The notes under the pieces are model-generated. The model was not told the DNA's origin. It ran no database searches and saw only the letters and a list, made by a program, of their open reading frames with translations. A stretch of DNA of 64,000 bases from Alicyclobacillus sendaiensis NBRC 100866. Its GTDB lineage: Bacteria > Bacillota > Bacilli > Alicyclobacillales > Alicyclobacillaceae. Of the stretch, positions 18,982 through 26,859 are shown piece by piece (within the stretch, counting starts at the first letter, position 1; every line of letters begins with the position of its first letter). The position numbers were made by a program, and so were the translations under genes. Location of the stretch: assembly GCF_001552675.1 (NCBI RefSeq), contig NZ_BCRQ01000005.1, positions 1-64,000 of the forward strand, read 5' to 3'.

Positions 18982-20970
18982 ATGATCCTTTTGCAAGCGA
19001 ACCGGGTGAACAAGCGTTACGACGGCGTGGAGGTGCTGCGCGAGGCTTCCATCACGGTGCGCGCGGGTGACAAAATCGGCCTCGTGGGCCCGAACGGCGC
19101 GGGCAAATCCACGCTCCTGCGCATTCTCACGGGGGAAGAGGCGCCGGACGAAGGCCACGTGTACGTGAAGAGCGGCGTAGAACTGGGCTACGTCGCGCAG
19201 TTCGTCGGCCGTGGAGAGGACATGCGCGTCTACGATTTTGTCGCCGAGGCGAAGCGCCCCGTTCAGCAGCTGGAGCACGAGCTGCGCGAGCTCGAGGCTC
19301 AGATGAGCAGTGCGGCGCTCGATGAGGACGCGGCGCGATTTGCGGACATCGCACACCTGTACGAGGAGAAGACGCGCCGCTTCGAGGCGCTCGGCGGCTA
19401 CCAGTGGGAGACGGACGTGCGCCGCGTCCTCGCCGGACTCAGCTTTCCACGCGAGATGTACGACCTCCCCATTTCGGCCCTTTCCGGCGGACAGCGGACG
19501 CGACTCGCCCTCGCGCGGCTCCTGGCGTCGCGCCCCGACGTCCTCCTGCTGGATGAGCCCACGAACTACCTCGATATGGACACGCTCGCCTGGCTGGAGG
19601 ACTTTCTGTCGCACAGCGAGATGTCGCTCGTCGTCGTCTCCCACGACCGGTATTTCCTCGATCGCGTCACGCGCCTCACGGTGGCGCTGGAGCGCGGGCA
19701 GACGCGCGCCTACCCAGGCCCTTACCGCGTCTACCTCGAGATGCGCGCCGCCGAGCGCGAGGAGATGTGGCGGCGGTACGAGGCACAGCAGGACGAAATT
19801 GCCCGCATGGAGGCGTTCATCGAGCGAAACATCGCGCGGGCGTCCACGCACCGAAGGGCACAGAGCCGCCGCCGGATGCTCGAGCGCATGGAGCGGATGG
19901 AACGCCCTCCGGGGGACGATCCGTCGCTTTGGATGCGGTTTCCGGTGCGACGCACCTCGGGCGAAGACGTGCTCGAAGTGCGCGATCTCGCCATCGGCTA
20001 CGGCACTCAGCCGCTCGCGCGCCACATCAGCTTCCGCGTCCAGCGCGGGATGCGGCTCGCCATCCTCGGCCCAAACGGCGTCGGCAAGACGACACTTCTG
20101 CGCACCCTCGTCGGAGAGCTCCCGCCGCTTGGCGGCTGGTTCCGCTTCGGCCAGGGCGTCGACCTCGGCTATTACGCGCAGGAGGATGGCGGGCTTCCGC
20201 CCGACGAGCGCGTGCTCGACGTCGTGTGGAACGCATCCCCGGAGCTGGATCACACGTCGGTGCGCAAGCTTCTGGCGCAGTTCTTGTTCCGGGGCGAGGA
20301 CGTCTTGAAGCCCGTCCGCGCGCTGTCCGGCGGCGAACAGAGCCGGCTCAGGCTGTGCCTCCTGATGCAAAGCGGCGCGAACGTGCTCGTCATGGACGAG
20401 CCCACCAACCACCTCGACATCCCGAGCAAGGAGGCGCTCGAGGCCGCGCTCGAGGATTACGACGGAACGGTGATCTTCGTCTCGCACGATCGCTACTTCA
20501 TCGACAAGCTCGCGACGCACGTCGCGGTGTTACAGCCGGACGGAGTGACGTGGTACATCGGCAACTACACCGACTACGTCGAGAAGGTGATGGAGAACGA
20601 GCGGCTCAAGCGCATCGAAGGCGCGGAGGACGGAGCCGAAGAAGGCGAAGCCGGAGCGGGCGGAACTGGCTCGCAGGCGACGTCCCAAGCGTCACCGGTC
20701 CGCCGGCGCATCCGCACAAGCGAAGCGCGCAAGCTCGAGGCCGAGATCGCGCGGTGGGAGGAGGCCGCACACCGCATGGAGCGCGAGATGGAGCAGGTGG
20801 CCAGGGAGCAGAGCGAAGCCGCGGTGGCGCAGGAGGTGGACCGCCTGCGCGAGCTCGACGAGCACTACCGTCGCCTCGAGGCGGAGTACCAGCGCGCGCT
20901 CGAGCAGTGGGAGGCGAAGTCGCTGGAACTGGAGGAGCTGAAAAAGGCCCTGGAGGCGTGGCGCGGCTAG
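18982..20970 (+). CDS. ABC-F family ATPase
   Basis: The product has 662 residues with two ABC ATPase domains and no membrane segments, typical of ABC-F translation factors (YdiF/Uup-like). Walker A motifs are GPNGAGKST (about 37) and GPNGVGKTT (about 364). Signatures are LSGGQRTRLALAR and LSGGEQSRLRLC, each followed by DEPTN.LD. The inter-domain linker is Arg-rich (STHRRAQSRRRMLERMERME). The C-terminal 90 residues form a charged coiled coil, as in Uup/YdiF. ABC-F proteins act on the ribosome E site or protect ribosomes from drugs; which of these applies cannot be told. The ATG at 18982 follows AAAGGAG. Confidence 0.92.
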   Translation: MILLQANRVNKRYDGVEVLREASITVRAGDKIGLVGPNGAGKSTLLRILTGEEAPDEGHVYVKSGVELGYVAQFVGRGEDMRVYDFVAEAKRPVQQLEHELRELEAQMSSAALDEDAARFADIAHLYEEKTRRFEALGGYQWETDVRRVLAGLSFPREMYDLPISALSGGQRTRLALARLLASRPDVLLLDEPTNYLDMDTLAWLEDFLSHSEMSLVVVSHDRYFLDRVTRLTVALERGQTRAYPGPYRVYLEMRAAEREEMWRRYEAQQDEIARMEAFIERNIARASTHRRAQSRRRMLERMERMERPPGDDPSLWMRFPVRRTSGEDVLEVRDLAIGYGTQPLARHISFRVQRGMRLAILGPNGVGKTTLLRTLVGELPPLGGWFRFGQGVDLGYYAQEDGGLPPDERVLDVVWNASPELDHTSVRKLLAQFLFRGEDVLKPVRALSGGEQSRLRLCLLMQSGANVLVMDEPTNHLDIPSKEALEAALEDYDGTVIFVSHDRYFIDKLATHVAVLQPDGVTWYIGNYTDYVEKVMENERLKRIEGAEDGAEEGEAGAGGTGSQATSQASPVRRRIRTSEARKLEAEIARWEEAAHRMEREMEQVAREQSEAAVAQEVDRLRELDEHYRRLEAEYQRALEQWEAKSLELEELKKALEAWRG

Positions 20971-21016
20971 GAAGATTTCGCCGGGACGCGCGCTTTCGAA
21001 TGCGAGCAATGTTCAG

Positions 21017-21124
21017 TTATCCACATTGTCCACCGACTTATCCACAGGCTCGATCCCGACCGTTTCGAGCCTTTTCGACACGTTTCCACATCATCCACAG
21101 CGCGATTGGCCCGAGTTATGCACA
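21017..21124 (+). promoter_or_regulatory. Cluster of DnaA boxes
   Basis: Two perfect DnaA boxes TTATCCACA lie at 21017-21025 and 21038-21046. TCATCCACA (21091-21099) and TTATGCACA (21116-21124) follow, the last fitting the TTWTNCACA consensus. A weaker GTTTCCACA is at 21082-21090. All point the same way. The region lies between the convergent ends of the ABC-F gene and tsaD, and none of the oriC genes (dnaA, dnaN, rpmH) is nearby. Confidence 0.75.
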
Positions 21125-21193
21125 GGAACGGCCGTTCGCCGCGGAAGGCTGCGCCGCCCGTCCTCGGCGCGGCGAGATCCGCCACACGACAAA

Positions 21194-21215
21194 GGGCGAG
21201 GCCGAAGCCTCGCCC
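21194..21215 (-). terminator. Hairpin terminator of the thiL-tsaD operon
   Basis: The 9-bp stem GGGCGAGGC/GCCTCGCCC has a stable tetraloop (TTCG on the minus strand) and is followed by TTTGT, 20 bp past the tsaD stop. The U-tract is short. Confidence 0.65.
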
Positions 21216-21235
21216 GCTCCCGTTCATCGTCCGAT

Positions 21236-22279
21236 TCAATCCGCCGGATAACGCCCGCTCTGCCACTCGTCCAGCGTCAGATCGGCGTACGCGCCGAGCT
21301 CGAGCGTGTCGAAGCGGCCTTCCCGCGCGCGCGCGTAGGCCGCCGCCGCGATCATCGCCGCGTTGTCCGTGCACAGGCCAGGCGACGGAAAGTGCACGCC
21401 GATCCCTTCCTCCGCCGCCATGGCGCCCATGGCCGCGCGCAGCCCGCGATTGGCCGCTACGCCTCCGGCCACCACCACGGTCCTGTGGCCCGTCAGGCGG
21501 ATGGCGCGCCGCGTCTTTTCGACGAGCACCTCGATCACGGCCGCCTGGAAGCTGGCGCACACGTCCTCCACCGGCACGGCCTGGCCCTGGCGCTTGAGCT
21601 TGTCCAGCGCCACGAGCACGGCCGTCTTCATGCCGCTGAAAGAGAAGTCGAGCGACGGATCGTTCAAGAGCCCGCGCGGGAAGGCAAAGCGCGCCGGATC
21701 GCCCAAGCGCGCCAGCCTGTCCACCTCGGGCCCTCCGGGATAGGCGAGGCCCAGCAGCCTCGCCACCTTGTCGTACGCCTCGCCCGCGGCGTCGTCGCGC
21801 GTGCCGCCGAGGCGCGTGAACCGAAACGATGCATCCACCTCGTACAGTTCCGTGTGGCCGCCCGAGGCCACCAGGCACAAAAAGGGCGGCCGCACGGCCG
21901 GCCGATCCGGCTCTTCCAACATGGCGGCCGCGACGTGCCCAGCGATGTGATGCACGCCGATTAAGGGCAGCCCTGTGGCGAGGCTGTACGCCTTGGCGGC
22001 GGTCACTCCGACGAGCAGCGCCCCGAGCAGCCCCGGCCCCATGGTCACCGCGATGGCGGCGAGATCGGAAAACCCGATTCCAGCCTGCCCGAGCGCGGCG
22101 TCCACCACGCGCGTGATGGACTCGACGTGCCGGCGCGAAGCCACCTCGGGCACCACGCCGCCGAACTGGCGGTGAACCTCCGTCTGGCTCGCCGTCACCT
22201 GGCCGAGCACGCGCGCCCCATCCGCAACGACGGCCGCGGACGTCTCGTCGCAGCTCGTCTCGATGGCGAGGATGTTCAT
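21236..22279 (-). CDS. tsaD: tRNA N6-adenosine threonylcarbamoyltransferase TsaD
   Basis: The catalytic subunit of t6A37 tRNA modification has 347 residues. It starts MNILAIETSCDETSAAVV and has the metal-binding HHIAGHVAAAM (His pair), the nucleotide-binding VASGGHTELY and VAGGVAANRGLR, and the third metal ligand in the C-terminal FPSPGLCTDNAAMIA (Asp). The ATG overlaps the rimI stop codon (ATGA). Together with TsaB and TsaE from the same operon, it transfers the threonylcarbamoyl group made by TsaC, which is encoded elsewhere. Confidence 0.97.
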   Translation of the reverse strand: MNILAIETSCDETSAAVVADGARVLGQVTASQTEVHRQFGGVVPEVASRRHVESITRVVDAALGQAGIGFSDLAAIAVTMGPGLLGALLVGVTAAKAYSLATGLPLIGVHHIAGHVAAAMLEEPDRPAVRPPFLCLVASGGHTELYEVDASFRFTRLGGTRDDAAGEAYDKVARLLGLAYPGGPEVDRLARLGDPARFAFPRGLLNDPSLDFSFSGMKTAVLVALDKLKRQGQAVPVEDVCASFQAAVIEVLVEKTRRAIRLTGHRTVVVAGGVAANRGLRAAMGAMAAEEGIGVHFPSPGLCTDNAAMIAAAAYARAREGRFDTLELGAYADLTLDEWQSGRYPAD

Positions 22280-22779
22280 GCTTGCACCTCTCTGTCGCGC
22301 ATCACCTTGGGCGGGAGATCCACCCACATGATGAGCGCGTCCTCGTTGTTGTCCGTGTAGTAACCCTTGCGCACGCCGACGCGCTCGAAGCCGTACTTCC
22401 GGTACAGATTCTGCGCCACGTGATTCGTGACCCGCACCTCGAGCGTCATCTTGCGTCCACCGAGGGCCATGCACATCGACATGATGGCCTCGAGCAGCCG
22501 TTCGCCCAGCTTCAGCCCGCGGAAGTCGGGATCGACCGCGATGTTCGTGATGTGCCCCTCGTCCATGATCATCCAGAAGCCCGCGTAGCCCACGACGCGC
22601 CCGTCGTACTCCGCCACTACGTAGCGCGCGAGCCGGTTCTCCACCAATTCACCCACAAACGCCTGCCGCGACCACGGCGCTGTGAACGATCGCGTCTCCA
22701 CCCGCATGACGTCGTCGAGATCCTTCAGCATCATGCGCCGGATGGAGAGCTTCTGCGGGTCGAAAGCCGCCGCGGTCAC
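22276..22779 (-). CDS. rimI: Ribosomal protein S18-alanine N-acetyltransferase RimI
   Basis: This 167-residue GNAT acetyltransferase carries the acetyl-CoA site in ITNIAVDPDFRGLKLGERLL and the C-terminal NHVAQNLYRKYGFERVGVRKGYY. The family acetylates the N-terminus of protein S18 or related targets. It is often encoded between tsaB and tsaD, as here. The GTG start at 22779 overlaps the tsaB stop (GTGA), giving a product of normal length. Confidence 0.92.
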   Translation of the reverse strand: MTAAAFDPQKLSIRRMMLKDLDDVMRVETRSFTAPWSRQAFVGELVENRLARYVVAEYDGRVVGYAGFWMIMDEGHITNIAVDPDFRGLKLGERLLEAIMSMCMALGGRKMTLEVRVTNHVAQNLYRKYGFERVGVRKGYYTDNNEDALIMWVDLPPKVMRDREVQA

Positions 22780-23489
22780 TCGGCGCCCTCTCCCTTCGCG
22801 CCAAGCTTCGCCTCGGCCTCTGTCGGCAGCACATAGAGCGGCGCGAGGAGGTGCACCCGCTCGCCCTCGAACCGCTCGTACGATCCCGACAACCCAAGCC
22901 GCACGAGGGCGGTCGGCATCATCGGGGCAATTTCGTTCCACGATCTCACCCGCACGCCCTCCGCCTCCGCGGAATCGCCGAGGCGCCTGCCGCTCGCCAC
23001 AATGGACGCGTGCTCCCTGTCCGCGATGGCCAACCAGTCGCTGAGCGACTGCACCGTCGGCTCGCACTGCGCCCACAGGCGCCCGTCCTCCAACCTGTAC
23101 CAGCAGCCAAAGGCGCGATCGCGCCTCGCGTCGATGAGCGCCATGAACGCGCCCAACCGTTGGCCCTCCGCACAGGCCAGCGCCATGGCCATGCCGTCGA
23201 CCGTCGGCACCGCGACGATGGGAATGCCGCACGCGTGCCCGATGGCCTTCGCCGCCGCCACCGCGATGCGGACGCCGGTGTAGCTGCCGGGGCCGACGCC
23301 GGTGACGCAGAGCTTGACGTCGTGAATGTTCATGCGCGCGCCGGCCAACAGATGGCCGAGCGACGGCTGCAACAGGCGCGAGTGGGCCCGCGGCAGAAAC
23401 TCCACCAGGGAAGACATCAGCCTCCCGTCCTCGTCCGCGACTGCAAGCGCCAACACGTCGGTCGCTGTATCCATGGCGATCACGCTCAT
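22776..23489 (-). CDS. tsaB: tRNA threonylcarbamoyladenosine protein TsaB
   Basis: The 237-residue ASKHA-fold partner of TsaD begins MSVIAMDTATDVLALAV and has the family motif VGPGSYTGVRIAVAAAKAIG near residue 65. TsaB lacks the metal site of TsaD and serves as scaffold in the TsaB-TsaD-TsaE complex. The ATG overlaps the tsaE stop codon (ATGA). The C-terminal tail after VHLLAPLYVLP is short and charged. Confidence 0.95.
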   Translation of the reverse strand: MSVIAMDTATDVLALAVADEDGRLMSSLVEFLPRAHSRLLQPSLGHLLAGARMNIHDVKLCVTGVGPGSYTGVRIAVAAAKAIGHACGIPIVAVPTVDGMAMALACAEGQRLGAFMALIDARRDRAFGCWYRLEDGRLWAQCEPTVQSLSDWLAIADREHASIVASGRRLGDSAEAEGVRVRSWNEIAPMMPTALVRLGLSGSYERFEGERVHLLAPLYVLPTEAEAKLGAKGEGAE

Positions 23490-23971
23490 GAAGCCGTCCA
23501 CTCCTTCAGTATCGATTCCGGGCGCTCTCCGAACGCCTCTGCACGCACCGTGCGCGCGCTGCCCTCGGGACGGAGGACGATCCGAAGATAGGCGTCCATC
23601 TCCGCGGCCATGGGCCCCGGCCACTCGATGAGGACGATGACGCCGCCGGCGAGATCGTCGTCCAGCCCGAGCGCCCATACGCTTTCGACATCGAGTGTCT
23701 CCGGCCGATCTGGGTCGGCGTACAACCGGTACAGGTCGTAGTGCGCCACGCGGAAGCGGCCCCGGTGCTCCTGCCGCAGGACATAGGTGGGACTCGTCAT
23801 CGGCTGGGTCACGCCTGCCCCTGCACCGACGGCCGCCGCAAAGGTGGTTTTGCCAGCCCCCATCGGCCCCTCGATGAGCACGACGTCGCCAGGTGCAACC
23901 AGCGCGCCGAGGCGCTCGCCCAGGCGCTGCATCTCAGTCACGTCATCGACCCGCCACTCGTGTGCCTCCAT
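23486..23971 (-). CDS. tsaE: tRNA threonylcarbamoyladenosine ATPase TsaE
   Basis: This 161-residue P-loop ATPase has Walker A (EGPMGAGKTTFAAAVG) at about 34-50, the family stretch TSPTYVLRQEHRG, the Walker-B-like HYDLYRL, and VLIEWPGPM. It drives turnover of the TsaB-TsaD complex. ATG at 23971 is chosen because it lies 7 bp past the thiL stop with AGAGG at fitting distance; a frame starting at 24013 would overlap thiL by 35 bp. Confidence 0.94.
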   Translation of the reverse strand: MEAHEWRVDDVTEMQRLGERLGALVAPGDVVLIEGPMGAGKTTFAAAVGAGAGVTQPMTSPTYVLRQEHRGRFRVAHYDLYRLYADPDRPETLDVESVWALGLDDDLAGGVIVLIEWPGPMAAEMDAYLRIVLRPEGSARTVRAEAFGERPESILKEWTAS

Positions 23972-23978
23972 CGTGCCG

Positions 23979-24950
23979 TTACCTCTCAAGATGATTGTAT
24001 CCCCTGCGCGCAACCTCGGAGAGCTTTCCGGCTCGGCGCATGACCACGCCGTCGCCCTCCTCGACGCGCCCTATCGCCGTGACGGAGGTCCGAACAACCG
24101 GTGCGACGGCGAGCAGCCGCGCAAACACGTCTCGCGGCGCCGCGCCGACGAGCTCGTAATCCTCTCCGCCGAAAAGCGCGTACTCCAGCGGATCTTTGCC
24201 CACGGCGCGCGCGTATTCGACGACCTCCGGCTGAATCGGAACGCGATCCCCCTCCAACACCAACCGCACGCCGCTCGCCTCGGCGATTTCATGCAGCTCG
24301 CTCGCCAAACCGTCGCTGATGTCGTCGAGCGCCGTGGCTCCGAGCCGCGCCGCTTCCCGGCCGAAGGCAAGGCGCGGCGTCGGACGCCGGTGCCGCTCCA
24401 CGAGAACCGCCTGCGCGACGGCGGATCCGCCCCGCCTGCCGAGCAGGATGTCGAGTCCCGCCGCGCTGCCACCCAGGCTGCCCGTGACAAACAACACGTC
24501 CCCTGGGCGGGCACCGGCGCGCGTGACCGGGCGCTCGACGCGGCCCACGGCCGTGATCGACATCCAGAGCGGACCTGGGGTGGAGACGACGTCCCCGCCG
24601 ACGACGCTCGCACCGAAAGCTGCGGCCGCTTCCGCAACACCGTCGTAGATGGCCACCACGTCGTCCTGCGGCCAGGACGGCGGTACGGCGAGCGCAACCG
24701 TGACAAAGGCGGGCTCACCGCCCATGGCCGCGATGTCGCTCACCGCCGCCGCCATGGCGCGATAGCCCACCTGCGGCGGAGACATGGTATCGCGGCGAAA
24801 GTGCACGCCCTCCACCACGGCATCCGTCGTTACCGCCAGACGACCGCTCGCCTCCACCACCGCGCAATCATCGCCGATGGGGACCTGCACGTCCGCACCG
24901 GGAGGCGGCAGTTTCGCAACCAGCGCTCGGATCAGCGCGAACTCGTCCAT
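23979..24950 (-). CDS. thiL: Thiamine-monophosphate kinase
   Basis: The 323-residue enzyme phosphorylates thiamine phosphate to thiamine pyrophosphate. It shows the AIR-synthase-like fold: VPIGDDCAVVEASGRL at about 28, MAAAVSDIAAMGGEPAFVTV (metal-binding Asp), and the later DDISDGLASELHEIAEAS and FGGEDYELVGAAP. ATG at 24950 follows AAAGGAGGGGG and is preferred over the start at 25007. thiL is the first gene of the t6A operon, a common Firmicute arrangement with no obvious metabolic link. Confidence 0.95.
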   Translation of the reverse strand: MDEFALIRALVAKLPPPGADVQVPIGDDCAVVEASGRLAVTTDAVVEGVHFRRDTMSPPQVGYRAMAAAVSDIAAMGGEPAFVTVALAVPPSWPQDDVVAIYDGVAEAAAAFGASVVGGDVVSTPGPLWMSITAVGRVERPVTRAGARPGDVLFVTGSLGGSAAGLDILLGRRGGSAVAQAVLVERHRRPTPRLAFGREAARLGATALDDISDGLASELHEIAEASGVRLVLEGDRVPIQPEVVEYARAVGKDPLEYALFGGEDYELVGAAPRDVFARLLAVAPVVRTSVTAIGRVEEGDGVVMRRAGKLSEVARRGYNHLER

Positions 24951-25103
24951 CCCCTCGCCCCCTCCTTTCACCGCGCGGAGTCGTTGCCGTTGCCAATACC
25001 ATAACAATGACAGCCCCCGAGGTCCCCGTCAATCATGAGCCGCGCCTCTTGTCCATAGACATCCATTAGGGCGCGTCGCCCACGACGGAAGCGGGGTGGA
25101 CAT

Positions 25104-25724
25104 GTGGACGCCATCCGGGAGATGCTGCAGTCGATCAACGCAGGCCTCCTTTTGCTGGGCTACCCCGGCACGTATGTCGCCATGGTCATGGAGGGGCTCG
25201 GCCTCCCGTTCCCAGGCGATGTGTTTCTGGCCTTTTACGGTTACGCAATCGCGCTTGGAACCATGCGCGCGCCCGCCGTCTTCAGCCTCAGCGCGCTCGG
25301 GTATTTCACCGGCGTGAGCATCGTCTTCCTCCTCACCCGCCGCTTCGAATCGCTGCTGCTGAACCCGCTGTACCGGCTTCACCTGGTCAACGAAACGCGC
25401 CTTCGGCATACCGGCAGCCTGTTGGAACGCTACGGCTGGATGGTCCTCATCCCCGGCCGGTTTTTGCCCGGCATCCGTTCGCTCAGCACGTACGCCGCGG
25501 CGCTGTCCGACATGTCCTACGCGACGTTTGCGCTCTACTCCATCGTCGGCTCGATGGTTTGGTGCGGAGCTTGGCTCGCGTTTGGCTACTGGTTCGGCGA
25601 AAATATGGACGAGATGATGAAGCACGTGCAGTCGGGGCTCAGCTGGATCACGGTGGGCATGGTCGCCTCGGCTCTGCTGTACTGGGCCTGGCGCCACGTG
25701 CGGGCGAAGCGTGGGGAGCGATGA
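25104..25724 (+). CDS. DedA-family membrane protein
   Basis: The 206-residue membrane protein has the DedA/SNARE-associated domain: EGLGLPFPGDVFLAFYGYA near the N-terminus and GRFLPGIRSLSTYAAALSDM about 115 residues later, followed by hydrophobic helices. DedA proteins flip or scramble phospholipids, including undecaprenyl phosphate, and support membrane homeostasis. The glycine/proline motif around GRFLPG is intact. The start is GTG at 25104; an ATG two bases earlier is in another frame. The stop overlaps the start of the DUF1450 gene (ATGA). Confidence 0.9.
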   Translation: MDAIREMLQSINAGLLLLGYPGTYVAMVMEGLGLPFPGDVFLAFYGYAIALGTMRAPAVFSLSALGYFTGVSIVFLLTRRFESLLLNPLYRLHLVNETRLRHTGSLLERYGWMVLIPGRFLPGIRSLSTYAAALSDMSYATFALYSIVGSMVWCGAWLAFGYWFGENMDEMMKHVQSGLSWITVGMVASALLYWAWRHVRAKRGER

Positions 25725-25993
25725 TGGTGAGCCTGGAATTGGCATGGTGCGTGAACAACGCGCTCACAGGGGTGCGCGAGGCCATCGAGCGCGTCGCGGC
25801 CGAGCGCCCCGATCTGATGGTGAAGAAGTACGCGTGCGTGGAGCAGTGCGGCCTTTGCGCGCGCCAGCCGTTTGCGCTGGTCGGCGGCGACGTGGTGACG
25901 GCCGAGAGCCCCGCGTCTCTCGCGCATCGCCTGCTTGCCGCCGTGCGCGAGGCCGAACGCCAACCCGGCCCTCGTGAGCTTCCACCGGCATGA
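25721..25993 (+). CDS. DUF1450 (YuzB-like) protein
   Basis: This 90-residue protein of the DUF1450 family has three Cys in a thioredoxin-fold-like pattern: WCVNN near residue 10 and CVEQCGLC near 40. The family is small, cytosolic and widespread in Bacillales, with no proven function; a metal-cluster or redox role has been guessed from the cysteines. The ATG overlaps the DedA stop, so the two are co-translated. The C-terminus is Pro-rich (PGPRELPPA). Confidence 0.85.
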   Translation: MMVSLELAWCVNNALTGVREAIERVAAERPDLMVKKYACVEQCGLCARQPFALVGGDVVTAESPASLAHRLLAAVREAERQPGPRELPPA

Positions 25994-25997
25994 GCGT

Positions 25998-26030
25998 CCC
26001 CTCCCCGGCGGCGCGGTCGCCGAGGAGGGG
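25998..26030. terminator. Bidirectional hairpin terminator
   Basis: A 13-bp stem (arms 25998-26010 and 26018-26030, one mismatch) lies between the stop codons of the DUF1450 gene (+) and the DUF2922 gene (-). It is followed by TTCTGGTTT on the plus strand. Confidence 0.6.
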
Positions 26031-26037
26031 TTCTGGT

Positions 26038-26256
26038 TTACGACACGCTCTGGGTATCGGTCTGGGTTTGCTCAGCCGGGAGCGCCTGCACGATTTTGCC
26101 CTGCGGCAGATCGAAGACGCCCTTTTCCACAATCAGCTGTGCGGCGTTCTGCACGGCGGTCGGATCGACAGGCTGCTTCGGATTGGGAATCGCGATGCGA
26201 ACCTTCTTGTTTCGATCCGTCATGAACATCAGGTGAAGGGATACTTTCGCGGCCAT
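26038..26256 (-). CDS. DUF2922 protein
   Basis: This 72-residue protein matches DUF2922: beta-rich N-terminus SLHLMFMTDRNKKVRIAIPN and then VQNAAQLIVEKGVFD. It pairs with the DUF1659 gene 62 bp upstream, a pairing regularly seen in Bacillus relatives. No function is known. The ATG has CAGGAGG 8 bases before it. The last 12 residues are rich in Thr, Gln and Ser. Confidence 0.85.
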   Translation of the reverse strand: MAAKVSLHLMFMTDRNKKVRIAIPNPKQPVDPTAVQNAAQLIVEKGVFDLPQGKIVQALPAEQTQTDTQSVS

Positions 26257-26318
26257 CGACGCGCCTCCTGTCCATTCAAATCGGAATCCACGCCCATCCA
26301 TGTTGGGCTCTGCGGCCG

Positions 26319-26633
26319 TCACGCGCTCGGCCCCTGCCCGCCGGAGCCCGCGCCGCCGCTCGTGCCGCTGCCGCCAGCCCCACCGCTGCCCGCGCTCCCG
26401 CCGGCGCCGGACGCGTTGGTCAACAGCGCCACATCGACCCGCTCCACCTGCACGAGCGGCTCGTCGATGAGCTGCGCGAGCGCGAGGCCGACCGCGAGCA
26501 GATCTTCGTTCGCAGCCTGCGGAGACACGTGGTTGAACTTGTGGACCTTCAGTTTGGGTTGCCCATTGGCGCGCGTGCCCGACTGCGTTTGCAGCTGCAG
26601 CGTCGTGCCGAGTGCGAGGCTCGTTCCTGCCAT
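26319..26633 (-). CDS. DUF1659 protein with Gly-rich tail
   Basis: The first 70 residues match DUF1659 (LKVHKFNHVSPQAANEDLLA, then VGLALAQLIDEPLVQVERV). The last 35 residues are a low-complexity Gly/Ser/Ala tail (AGGSAGSGGAGGSGTSGGAG), which is unusual for this short family and makes the protein 104 residues long instead of the usual 70-75. The ribosome site AAGGAGG precedes the ATG. The gene forms a pair with the DUF2922 gene. Its function is unknown. Confidence 0.82.
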   Translation of the reverse strand: MAGTSLALGTTLQLQTQSGTRANGQPKLKVHKFNHVSPQAANEDLLAVGLALAQLIDEPLVQVERVDVALLTNASGAGGSAGSGGAGGSGTSGGAGSGGQGPSA

Positions 26634-26859
26634 CGCTCGTTCCTCCTTCCGCTGATTCCGCCGCCCGGGCGGGCACCGAGAGACATGCAGCGACGGCCCC
26701 CACGCGTGGACACCCCCCGCGAATCGCGCCTGGCAGCTTGACGCCCGTGATCCTGCGCAAATTTGCGCGATGGATGGCCACATCGGCAGGAAACGAGCGC
26801 AGCAGGTGGAATTATTCGTTCGAATGCGCCATTGCGTTCGACGAGATGTGGGGTGCGGT

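Noticed and set aside
18919-20520. Upstream extension of the PAP2 frame to 836 codons
   Set aside because: The extension is antisense to the ABC-F gene; the PAP2 start at 18918 has a good ribosome site and gives a normal length.
21017-21124. Chromosomal replication origin
   Set aside because: DnaA boxes are present, but there is no AT-rich unwinding region and no dnaA, dnaN, rpmH or recF gene nearby.
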